Below are positions 5,604 through 11,318 of a stretch of DNA of 11,318 nucleotides, piece after piece. How positions within the stretch are numbered: position 1 is the stretch's first letter; each line of letters opens with the position of its first letter. The notes under the pieces were generated by a model. That model was not told where the DNA came from, did not search any database, and was given only the letters and a program-made list of their open reading frames with translations. The position numbers were made by a program, and so were the translations under genes. The DNA lies in assembly GCA_003663695.1 (NCBI GenBank), contig QMUB01000011.1, positions 1 through 11,318 of the forward strand, read 5' to 3'. Origin of the DNA: Thermococci archaeon. Lineage in GTDB: Archaea; Methanobacteriota_B; Thermococci; Thermococcales; Thermococcaceae.

Positions 5604-6361
5604 CGGAGGAATTGTATGAGTTTTTCATAGCTCTCCCTGGCTTTTTTAACATCTCCCTCACTCAGCTTCTTTCCGTATTTTGCCTTTTCAAATATTGCGG
5701 TTAGAGTGTGGAGATCCTGCAGGTCCTCAAATATGTTCTTGAGGTGCTCTTCATGCTCCCAATGGGTCCAGCTCTTCTGGTATGGATAACCCTTTTTAAT
5801 GAGCCCGGCAACGAGGTTCTTATACATCTTTATAACCCTCTCATCCTCCGTTCCTTCTATGCTGTCAAAGGTCAGCTCCGGTTCAAAAATGGGAAGTTCC
5901 TCATCCATCCTGTGCCTCTTTCTAAAATGCAGCAGTAGAATGACCAAAATTACGAGAGGGAGAGCATAGAGATACCACTGAAATGGTGAATAGAATATTT
6001 TGAGGGATGACGAGAAATTGAAGAGATTTATCTCGGGATATCTTAGTTTGGGGCCCGGAGCAGGTTTTTCGAGTTCCGGCTTTTCCGAAAGAAGACGATT
6101 AATGGCGAATATCAATGCAGCGACCGTCAAAATCAGCATTAGGATATCCCTTTTTCCCATGCTTTTCCTCTTTCTGGGAGCCACAGGAATGCCATGAGCC
6201 ATGATGAACCATGAAACCACCCCGAAGAGAGCGAGGAGAAAGACCCACATTCCGAAATAAATCCATTCTATGTTGAAGGCACCCGTGCCCCGTTCCGCCG
6301 TTGCTCCAAAAAGCATTGCAATGAGAATGAAAAAGGATAGAAAAAGCAAAACCCTTCTCAT
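5600..6361 (-). CDS. Membrane protein with C-terminal DUF4129-like domain
   Basis: The 253-aa product has four predicted membrane helices at about residues 4-20, 32-55, 72-90 and 128-146. A basic loop PRKRKSMGKR (62-71) lies between helices two and three, and a Pro/Glu-rich segment (92-110) between three and four. The soluble tail from about 150 resembles DUF4129: ERVIKMYKNLVAGLIKKGYP (175-194), HWEHEEHL, and LTAIFEKAKYGKKLSEGDVKKA (220-241). DUF4129 tails are often found with MoxR ATPase, DUF58 and transglutaminase genes of unknown envelope function; none of those partners is here. It is the last gene of the operon. Its ATG overlaps the TGA of the gene before it in ATGA (6358-6361), with GGTGA 8 nt upstream, so it is probably translationally coupled. 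Domain call good, function unknown. Confidence 0.85.
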   Translation of the reverse strand: MRRVLLFLSFFILIAMLFGATAERGTGAFNIEWIYFGMWVFLLALFGVVSWFIMAHGIPVAPRKRKSMGKRDILMLILTVAALIFAINRLLSEKPELEKPAPGPKLRYPEINLFNFSSSLKIFYSPFQWYLYALPLVILVILLLHFRKRHRMDEELPIFEPELTFDSIEGTEDERVIKMYKNLVAGLIKKGYPYQKSWTHWEHEEHLKNIFEDLQDLHTLTAIFEKAKYGKKLSEGDVKKARESYEKLIQFLR

Positions 6362-6744
6362 TTGCCGTTCACCATATAGTAAAGGGTCCTCAGGGGAATG
6401 CCAAGCTCCCTGCTAATCTCCTTCAGGCTCTTTCCGTTCCTCAGCATGCGCTTCACCTTTGCCATCGTGCCGTCATCATATTTTCTCGGCCTCCCCCTCG
6501 GGTGCTTCACGGGGATGAGCTTAATCCCTATCCTGTCGAGTGCCGTTATAACCTTCCTGGAGACCTTTGGATAGAGGCTTGGAGGACACCCTATAACTTT
6601 GACGGTTGGTGCCCTCTTGAGAATTCTAACAACTATCTCCCTAGTGGGTCTCAAATTAATGTAGACCTCAACCACACCGGGTTCAAGATTTTCGTCTATC
6701 TTTCTTAGAAGCTCTTCGTTGTTTCTTGCCTTTAGCTCCATCAT
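6358..6744 (-). CDS. Small DUF1699-like protein with C-terminal HTH and AT-hook-like motif
   Basis: From ATG 6744 the product has 128 aa. The N-terminal part (about 1-80) is a small alpha/beta unit with VVEVYINLRPTREIVVRIL, then VKVIGCPPSLYPKVSRK and LDRIGIKLIPV, whose order resembles archaeal DUF1699. Then come PRGRPRKY (82-89), an AT-hook-like GRP core, and a resolvase-like helix-turn-helix: MAKVKRMLRNGKSLKEISRELGIPLRTLYYMV (94-125). This suggests a DNA-binding regulator; target unknown. The frame stays open to a TTG at 6762, but GGGAGAGGGTG lies directly before the two ATGs at 6744 and 6741, so one of these is the likelier start. It overlaps the end of the preceding gene by about 60 nt in another frame and the next gene by 4 bp. 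The HTH is well supported; the DUF1699 link is moderate. Confidence 0.8.
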   Translation of the reverse strand: MMELKARNNEELLRKIDENLEPGVVEVYINLRPTREIVVRILKRAPTVKVIGCPPSLYPKVSRKVITALDRIGIKLIPVKHPRGRPRKYDDGTMAKVKRMLRNGKSLKEISRELGIPLRTLYYMVNGK

Positions 6745-7990
6745 CACCCTCTCCCTCTTCAAGGGCTTTTAAAAACTCCACAACTATCTCCTCCTTGGGC
6801 ATGAATTTTTCAAATTTCCTCCGATCTCCAAAAATCTCAAGGGGGATTCCGGATATTGCAATCTTCCACAGTGCATCCTGGACCTCCTTCTCGCTCAACC
6901 CCAGAAATTCGGAGGTTTCTCTTTCATTGTATGGGCTTGTGCCATAGAATATAATCGCTCCTAGGAGGTAATTGGGAATGGTTGATATATTGCTCCTTTT
7001 TCCCACGAGCATCTTCTCTACCTCTGCCTTTCTTATGAGGAGCATGCTGCCAAAACCCGTCCTAAAGAAGGGTTCTCCTCTAAAGGGCTCATCAAAAAGA
7101 GAATAATGACAGTCAATTGAAATCTTGATATCGGGGTATAGGCTCAGTGCTTCCCTGTCCTTCTCCGACGTTATTATGTAATACCTGAATAGATCAAATG
7201 CCAGCATGTTCATGGCTTTCTTTGGGTTTAGAGATGCATAAGCGAGGGCCAGATTATCCACGGTGAAATGATTGTTTATCAAAATCCCCTTCGTTTTTAC
7301 AGGGGTCAATATTTTCCATCTTATGAGGTGCCCGTACCTCTTTTTGAGTTCATAATCTATATCCACATCTTCGGGGAGGGTTATCCTGGCTGTCTTCAAC
7401 CTGTTGTTCTCGAAATATTCAACCTCCAGATGATATCCCACCCTTTTGAGTGTTCCTCTCTCCTTGAGCTTCCCCTTTATGGCTTTGAATGCTTCTCTAA
7501 CCTCAACATCTTTCTGACTAAGGATCCTCAAAATATCCCCGGAATACCCGAGATAGGGCACTATTTCCAGCCTTCCTATGCTAATCCCCCTCCGTATTGC
7601 CCGAATCTTCTCCGGGTCTTTTATGTCCTTGAGCTCAATCTCCCTTTTATTTTCATAAAACTGATAGTTCGCCGCTATATGGCCCAGAGCAATCTTATGT
7701 GCCATTATGGCACTTTTCACCCGGTCTATAGCGAGAAGTCGATTGTGTTTTTTCCTGTAAATCCAGTGAATGTTTGGATCCCTCTGACTTCTCTCGAGAA
7801 ATGCCGTGGAGGGTGTCGTTATTCCCACCCTCCTCTCAAGTTCATTCCTCAATTCCTCCAGCACTTTAAGCTGACGGTTCAGCTGAAAGGCGATATGAGG
7901 AACGCTACTCTCAAATAACCTGGGCATATTTGCCTTTATCTCGTCCAATATCACATTAACCCTGGAGACCAGCTCTTCAGTGGTCGTCAT
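6683..7990 (-). CDS. DUF530-like conserved archaeal protein in the topoisomerase VI operon
   Basis: The 435-aa product is soluble, with no signal peptide or membrane helix. It is mostly helical at the N-terminus ([15 protein letters not shown], then [11 protein letters not shown], about residues 5-54). A conserved-looking basic block [20 protein letters not shown] follows at 76-95. Length and these blocks agree with what I recall of the archaeal DUF530 family (PF04409), found in Thermococcales and methanogens, for which no activity is established. Near the C-terminus [27 protein letters not shown] looks like a winged-helix segment. The last 28 residues are low-complexity and very basic ([16 protein letters not shown]); much of this tail overlaps the next gene. 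The start overlaps the stop of topoisomerase VI subunit A in ATGA (7987-7990), so it is probably made together with topo VI. No known catalytic motif is seen. The coding call is firm; the family name is moderate. Confidence 0.85.
   Translation of the reverse strand: MTTTEELVSRVNVILDEIKANMPRLFESSVPHIAFQLNRQLKVLEELRNELERRVGITTPSTAFLERSQRDPNIHWIYRKKHNRLLAIDRVKSAIMAHKIALGHIAANYQFYENKREIELKDIKDPEKIRAIRRGISIGRLEIVPYLGYSGDILRILSQKDVEVREAFKAIKGKLKERGTLKRVGYHLEVEYFENNRLKTARITLPEDVDIDYELKKRYGHLIRWKILTPVKTKGILINNHFTVDNLALAYASLNPKKAMNMLAFDLFRYYIITSEKDREALSLYPDIKISIDCHYSLFDEPFRGEPFFRTGFGSMLLIRKAEVEKMLVGKRSNISTIPNYLLGAIIFYGTSPYNERETSEFLGLSEKEVQDALWKIAISGIPLEIFGDRRKFEKFMPKEEIVVEFLKALEEGEGDDGAKGKKQRRASKKDRRKS
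6745..6757 (-). promoter_or_regulatory. Ribosome binding site of the small HTH gene, inside the DUF530-like gene
   Basis: AAGGGAGAGGGTG-like purine run (minus-strand sequence AGAGGGAGAGGGTG region) immediately before two consecutive ATG codons at 6744 and 6741. It lies in the coding sequence of the preceding gene, so translation of the HTH protein starts within that gene. Which of the two ATGs is used cannot be decided. Confidence 0.55.
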
Positions 7991-9132
7991 GGCAGCAGTT
8001 CCTCATTGGCTATTTTTTCGGGTAAGTACTCCTTGGCAACAAATTCCAAGCTCTTGTGGGCAAGTGCCTGCTGCTCAATCCTCACTCCCAGCTTCAATGC
8101 AAGCTTAAACTGCCTCTGCCACTCCTTATTCTGGAACCAGGGATATTCCATCTCTTCAAGGATACGCTTGTAATCCGCGGTGGGGCCTCCTTTCTTGTTT
8201 GGTGGAACACCTTTGAGCTTTTCCGTAACCCTCTCCAATCCATAGCGCTTTATATCATCCATCGTCATTCCAACAAATTTTGCTCCCGGTGTTGCGAGCT
8301 TATCGCTCAAATATGCCAGGTTGATGGATCCCTGCTTTATGGTGGAGTAGATGTACCATCCATAGGGATCACCATCTGTGAAGACTATTATTGGGAGCCC
8401 CTCCTCATAGTGCAAACGATGAATGAGACGTCTCACACCCCTTGAAGCCTGCCCTTGGGTGGCTATAATTAGAGCATTTTGCTTCTTGGGAAACTTTTCT
8501 TCAATTAAACGATCAGCCATAGCGGCCGTTTCCACAACCAGAGCGTAATCCACATTTATCTGGGTGAACTTTAGGTGCTCCACCGTTCCGGGGACGGCCC
8601 ATCCTCCCATACCGAGCCTCGATGTGTTGAACTCATCCTCTCCGTCCTGGATGGTTATATCACCGTAGATGTAGCCTCTTCTGTCCGCCGTTATGTGCAT
8701 CTCTTCTCTCAAAACACCAAGGGTTCTCTCCAGATCCTCGATTATAGGGTTGCTTTCGCTCTGATCTTCAAAGGTGTTCTCCTTGCTTCCTCCGATGCTG
8801 TGTTTGTTGGCATAATATGCTTCTCTAAGGCTGGCGTGCTTTCCCTCGCTCACCAGCCGCTTTATGTATGAGGCTATGAGGAGTGTCTGCATGAACTTTC
8901 TCGCGTGAGCAACGTGGAGAAAATAGCGCCTTGAAGTCTGCTTTCCCATCTTGATGAGCTTCGATTTTTTATCGTAGTATATATTGCTTATTCCTCTCGT
9001 TGGGACATCTATGTAGGGGTTCCTGCCCTCCCTAACAGCTTCATAAATCTGGTTCCCTATTTCCTCAAGCTTCTTAACGATTTTTTTGGGATCGTAGCTG
9101 AAGCGTTCCTTTGGTTTTTCCTTCTTGATCAT
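7987..9132 (-). CDS. top6A: DNA topoisomerase VI subunit A (Spo11-like)
   Basis: The 381-aa product is the DNA-cleaving subunit of the type IIB topoisomerase, which makes two-base 5'-overhang double-strand breaks, passes a duplex and reseals it. The CAP/winged-helix domain (about 70-140) carries [11 protein letters not shown] (101-111); by alignment with Spo11 (R-x-x-x-Y) the catalytic tyrosine is Tyr107, with Tyr106 beside it. The Toprim domain has VVETAA with Glu201 and FTDGDPYG (251-258) with Asp253 and Asp255 for magnesium. [19 protein letters not shown] and TPGAKFVGM are well-conserved family blocks. The length matches archaeal Top6A (about 370-390). The ATG overlaps the stop of subunit B in ATGA and has GGAGGGAGGAG (9134-9144) upstream, favouring balanced A2B2 assembly. 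All key residues are present. Confidence 0.97.
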   Translation of the reverse strand: MIKKEKPKERFSYDPKKIVKKLEEIGNQIYEAVREGRNPYIDVPTRGISNIYYDKKSKLIKMGKQTSRRYFLHVAHARKFMQTLLIASYIKRLVSEGKHASLREAYYANKHSIGGSKENTFEDQSESNPIIEDLERTLGVLREEMHITADRRGYIYGDITIQDGEDEFNTSRLGMGGWAVPGTVEHLKFTQINVDYALVVETAAMADRLIEEKFPKKQNALIIATQGQASRGVRRLIHRLHYEEGLPIIVFTDGDPYGWYIYSTIKQGSINLAYLSDKLATPGAKFVGMTMDDIKRYGLERVTEKLKGVPPNKKGGPTADYKRILEEMEYPWFQNKEWQRQFKLALKLGVRIEQQALAHKSLEFVAKEYLPEKIANEELLP

Positions 9133-10817
9133 GCTCCTCCCTCCGATTGGGCAGCCTCTTCAAATCTCCTTTCGATTAGGTTAACGAAGTGGGTTCTAAT
9201 CTCCTCCGGAGGCTTCTCAATTAATATTGAGAGAGCCTGAGCAACTTCGTTCACATACTTCTCAAGGGTCTTTCTCCTCTTTACCTGATGGAGCTTCTTA
9301 TGCTTGCCGCTTAAATAGCGCTTTAGCCTTCTTCCCGCTTCCATTAATGCAAGCCTTATCTCCTCATAGATTTCGCTCTCGCTGGCTATGCTCTGTTTGC
9401 CCGTGCTTGTATATGGTACGTGGACGCTTATCACGTTAACAAAAACTACGAGAGGTGCATCTTCAAGGTTATCCACTTTATAGCGCTTCCATTCCACGCT
9501 CTTCACTGCAGATGTTGTCACACATGACCCCGCATCGAAGAGGAGCGGCACCCTGTTTGCATACCTCAAAATATCAAAGCCCGTTAAATTACCGCCAAAG
9601 GCCAATCCCACTTCAACCTGGAAGGGAATTCCACCACGGTAAACTTTTGGGGGTCTCGTTAGAGACGTCACAAACTCAGGGCTCAGTATATTCACAAGCC
9701 CGCGCTCTATGTTTTCATCCCCTATGGGTCTCAGCCCACTTGTTGGGGGAGCAAGGAACTTTATATACTTGAACGCCTCTATTATCTCCTCGGCTTCGTG
9801 CCATGTGAGCTTTTCGGGAGGCTTCTCCATGATTTTGGAGGTTTCCCTCAAAACAGCCTTTCCTCTTTTACCAAAGCCCTTCAAAATCAGCTTCACATCT
9901 CCATTTGCAAGCCTCTCATAGAGCTGTTCTCTCTTTTTGTCCTCTTCAACACTTTTTATGAGCCTCAGAGCTGCCATATACCGGACGATTTCATCAACCT
10001 TCTGGTCGCTGATTCTCGAGAATTCTCCCACAAGGAATCGCTTTATGCTGTTCCTCCTTGTTTTTTTTGCCATTCTAAAGATATCGTCCGTGATCACGCC
10101 GCGGGGATGAGGTTTCATCTCCTCCGGAGGATCAGGAATCTCCTCGCTACCCCTGGGGAAAACTATGAGTTTTCCATCCGGTTCTATAAGCTCTATATGA
10201 GCATGGGGATTCGCTATCGCGGTTAACTTCAGATACCAGTAGGGCCCCTGCTTTGAGCGGATGTATCTAACATCCTTGACCTCCATCTCAATCCTGGTTC
10301 CTCTCCATCCTTCCCTGTTCTTGTGTCTTATCTTCCTGACAACCTTGCCCTCATTTTTGTCAACGTCTATCATCACCCATGCCTCGAGAGTAACATCATC
10401 CCCCGTGGATGTTATTACACGGGTTGCCTTTCCGCTCGTCATCTGGGCAAACATGACGGCACCGCTTATACCTATACCCTGCTGCCCCCTGCTCTGGATG
10501 TTTCTGTGTGCCTTGGTTCCCGCAAGCATCTTACCAAAGACATGGGTTATGAACTTCTCGGGAATACCCGGTCCATTGTCCTCGACTATGATTTTATAGT
10601 GCTCCTTTCCGAGTTCCTCAATTTCCACCCTCACATAGGGCAGGATTCCAGCTTCCTCACATGCGTCAAGTGCGTTGGTAACAGCTTCATGGATTATGGT
10701 CGTCAGGGAGCGCACCTTCCCTGTGTAGCCGAGCATTGCGGCATTTCTTCTGAAGAACTCACTAACACTCTGGATTTTAAATTCCTTAAAGAGCTCCTTT
10801 GCTTCGGATTTAGCCAT
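9129..10817 (-). CDS. top6B: DNA topoisomerase VI subunit B (GHKL ATPase)
   Basis: The 562-aa product is the ATPase subunit of topoisomerase VI. The Bergerat fold holds [14 protein letters not shown] with Glu44, Asn48 and Asp51, DNGPGI (80-85), and the glycine-rich lid [12 protein letters not shown] (109-120). An H2TH segment follows at about 235-310 ([24 protein letters not shown] onward). The transducer domain contains [18 protein letters not shown] and [11 protein letters not shown], whose Lys474 is the conserved switch lysine contacting ATP. ATP binding dimerises the subunit and closes the DNA gate. The chosen ATG at 10817 has GGAGGGAG (10830-10823) five nt upstream. The frame stays open to a TTG at 10841, but that would overlap the Dim2 stop and has no site. 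Its stop overlaps the Top6A start. The length is typical and no motif is missing. Confidence 0.97.
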   Translation of the reverse strand: MAKSEAKELFKEFKIQSVSEFFRRNAAMLGYTGKVRSLTTIIHEAVTNALDACEEAGILPYVRVEIEELGKEHYKIIVEDNGPGIPEKFITHVFGKMLAGTKAHRNIQSRGQQGIGISGAVMFAQMTSGKATRVITSTGDDVTLEAWVMIDVDKNEGKVVRKIRHKNREGWRGTRIEMEVKDVRYIRSKQGPYWYLKLTAIANPHAHIELIEPDGKLIVFPRGSEEIPDPPEEMKPHPRGVITDDIFRMAKKTRRNSIKRFLVGEFSRISDQKVDEIVRYMAALRLIKSVEEDKKREQLYERLANGDVKLILKGFGKRGKAVLRETSKIMEKPPEKLTWHEAEEIIEAFKYIKFLAPPTSGLRPIGDENIERGLVNILSPEFVTSLTRPPKVYRGGIPFQVEVGLAFGGNLTGFDILRYANRVPLLFDAGSCVTTSAVKSVEWKRYKVDNLEDAPLVVFVNVISVHVPYTSTGKQSIASESEIYEEIRLALMEAGRRLKRYLSGKHKKLHQVKRRKTLEKYVNEVAQALSILIEKPPEEIRTHFVNLIERRFEEAAQSEGGA

Positions 10818-10822
10818 GGATA

Positions 10823-10830
10823 CTCCCTCC
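10823..10830 (-). promoter_or_regulatory. Ribosome binding site that fixes the top6B start
   Basis: GGAGGGAG on the minus strand, five nt before the ATG at 10817. It selects this ATG over the in-frame TTG at 10841, and fills most of the 20-bp gap behind the Dim2-like gene. There is no room for a separate promoter, which supports one transcript. Confidence 0.75.
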
Positions 10831-10837
10831 ACAACGT

Positions 10838-11318
10838 TCAAATCCTCTCATAGCTAATTTCCTCCAGCTCCAAATCTTTCTTCTTTCTTTCGAGATACTT
10901 GTAAACGGAACCGTGACGTGAGCCCTTTGCGAGTTTTTCAATGGCATTCTTTGCAATTTCAACCTGTATCGGATTTCCGATTATTGCAACGGTCTTTCCA
11001 TAAACGCTCACATACGCTCCGCTCATCTCTTCTATTATTTCTCTGGTTCTCCCTCTCCTTCCGATAATTCTCCCTCTAACCCTCGGGAGGGCGTGCTTGT
11101 CATTGCCTATGAGGATGTCCGTGAGATCAATAACCTCAAGTGTTTCACCTTCATCCAAAAGTCTAAAGGCTTTTTCAGGACTGAAGCCCCGTCCAATAGC
11201 TCTCACAACATCCCTGGCTTTCCAGACGGCTAGAGGGTCTTCAGTCTCATGCGTGCTGCTTATAAAAACCTCTCCACTTTCGCTATCGATGTCTATGTGG
11301 GTTTTTGTCCTCTCCTCA
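10838..11318 (-). CDS. Archaeal Dim2/Pno1-like KH-domain protein (5' end outside window)
   Basis: The frame is open to the right edge of the window, so the true start lies outside; GTG at 11206 in VVRAIGRGF is internal. The visible 160 codons begin in the first KH unit: EERTKTHIDIDSESGEVFI, then EDPLAVWKARDVVRAIGRGFSPEKAFRLL and EVIDLTD, the Dim2/Pno1 signature. A second KH domain has the GxxG loop in GRIIGRRGRTREIIEEMSGA, followed by VAIIGNPIQVEIAKNAIEKLAKG and SVYKYLERKKKDLE near the C-terminus. Archaeal Dim2 binds the 3' end region of 16S rRNA and interacts with aIF2 alpha; in eukaryotes Pno1/Dim2 works with Nob1 in 18S rRNA maturation. It ends 20 bp before top6B, with only the top6B ribosome binding site between. 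In related archaea aIF1A and RIO1 genes often precede it; this cannot be seen here. Confidence 0.93.
   Translation of the reverse strand, partial: EERTKTHIDIDSESGEVFISSTHETEDPLAVWKARDVVRAIGRGFSPEKAFRLLDEGETLEVIDLTDILIGNDKHALPRVRGRIIGRRGRTREIIEEMSGAYVSVYGKTVAIIGNPIQVEIAKNAIEKLAKGSRHGSVYKYLERKKKDLELEEISYERI

Noticed and set aside
10323..10853. 176-codon plus-strand frame opposite top6B, and similar long frames at 7268-7918 and 9798-10226
   Set aside because: They are mirror frames of well-supported genes, with Cys/His/Pro-rich, low-quality protein text typical of antisense frames.
1..11318. CRISPR array, toxin-antitoxin pair or defence system
   Set aside because: No regularly spaced repeats and no such protein families were found; all genes fit transport, housekeeping or regulatory roles.

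Overview
The window looks like a chromosomal segment of a hyperthermophilic euryarchaeon of the order Thermococcales (Pyrococcus/Thermococcus/Palaeococcus group). The evidence is the pairing of archaeal topoisomerase VI with an archaeal Dim2/Pno1 KH protein, a TIP49/RuvBL-type AAA+ ATPase, a tRNA-Ala with encoded CCA, dense operons with 4-bp ATGA overlaps, purine-rich GGTG/GAGG ribosome binding sites and TATA-like promoters. The genus is an inference; no rRNA gene is present to settle it.

Left part (1-1163): an AT-rich accessory patch. A minus-strand Lrp/AsnC regulator runs off the left edge. Beside it is a decayed insertion sequence (579-1112) with 17-bp terminal inverted repeats that differ at one base. 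It encloses the wreck of an integrase-core (DDE) transposase with a stop codon, several frameshifts and at least two internal deletions.

Middle part, plus strand (1164-5603): a TauE/SafE-type membrane transporter (1164-1898), a tRNA-Ala(CGC) gene (2040-2116), an MJ0936/YfcE-type metallophosphoesterase (2173-2685), an unrecognised 395-aa protein that may carry a degenerate AAA+-like core (2745-3932), a TIP49/RuvBL-like AAA+ ATPase (3997-5319), and a small beta-grasp ThiS/MoaD/SAMP-like protein ending in Gly-Gly (5400-5603).

Right part, minus strand (11318-5600): one compact operon read right to left: Dim2-like KH protein (5' end outside the window), topoisomerase VI subunit B, topoisomerase VI subunit A, a DUF530-like protein, a small HTH protein resembling DUF1699, and a four-helix membrane protein with a DUF4129-like tail. 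Genes two to six overlap their predecessors by 4 bp or more, so translation is probably coupled. The operon links small-subunit ribosome maturation (Dim2) to DNA topology control (topo VI) and to three poorly known proteins. It converges on the ubiquitin-like gene; the two last genes share one CTAG as their stop codons, leaving no spacer between them.

The window is mostly core archaeal housekeeping. The parts most worth a second look are the IS relic, the 395-aa protein beside the RuvBL-like ATPase, and the uncharacterised downstream genes of the topo VI operon.
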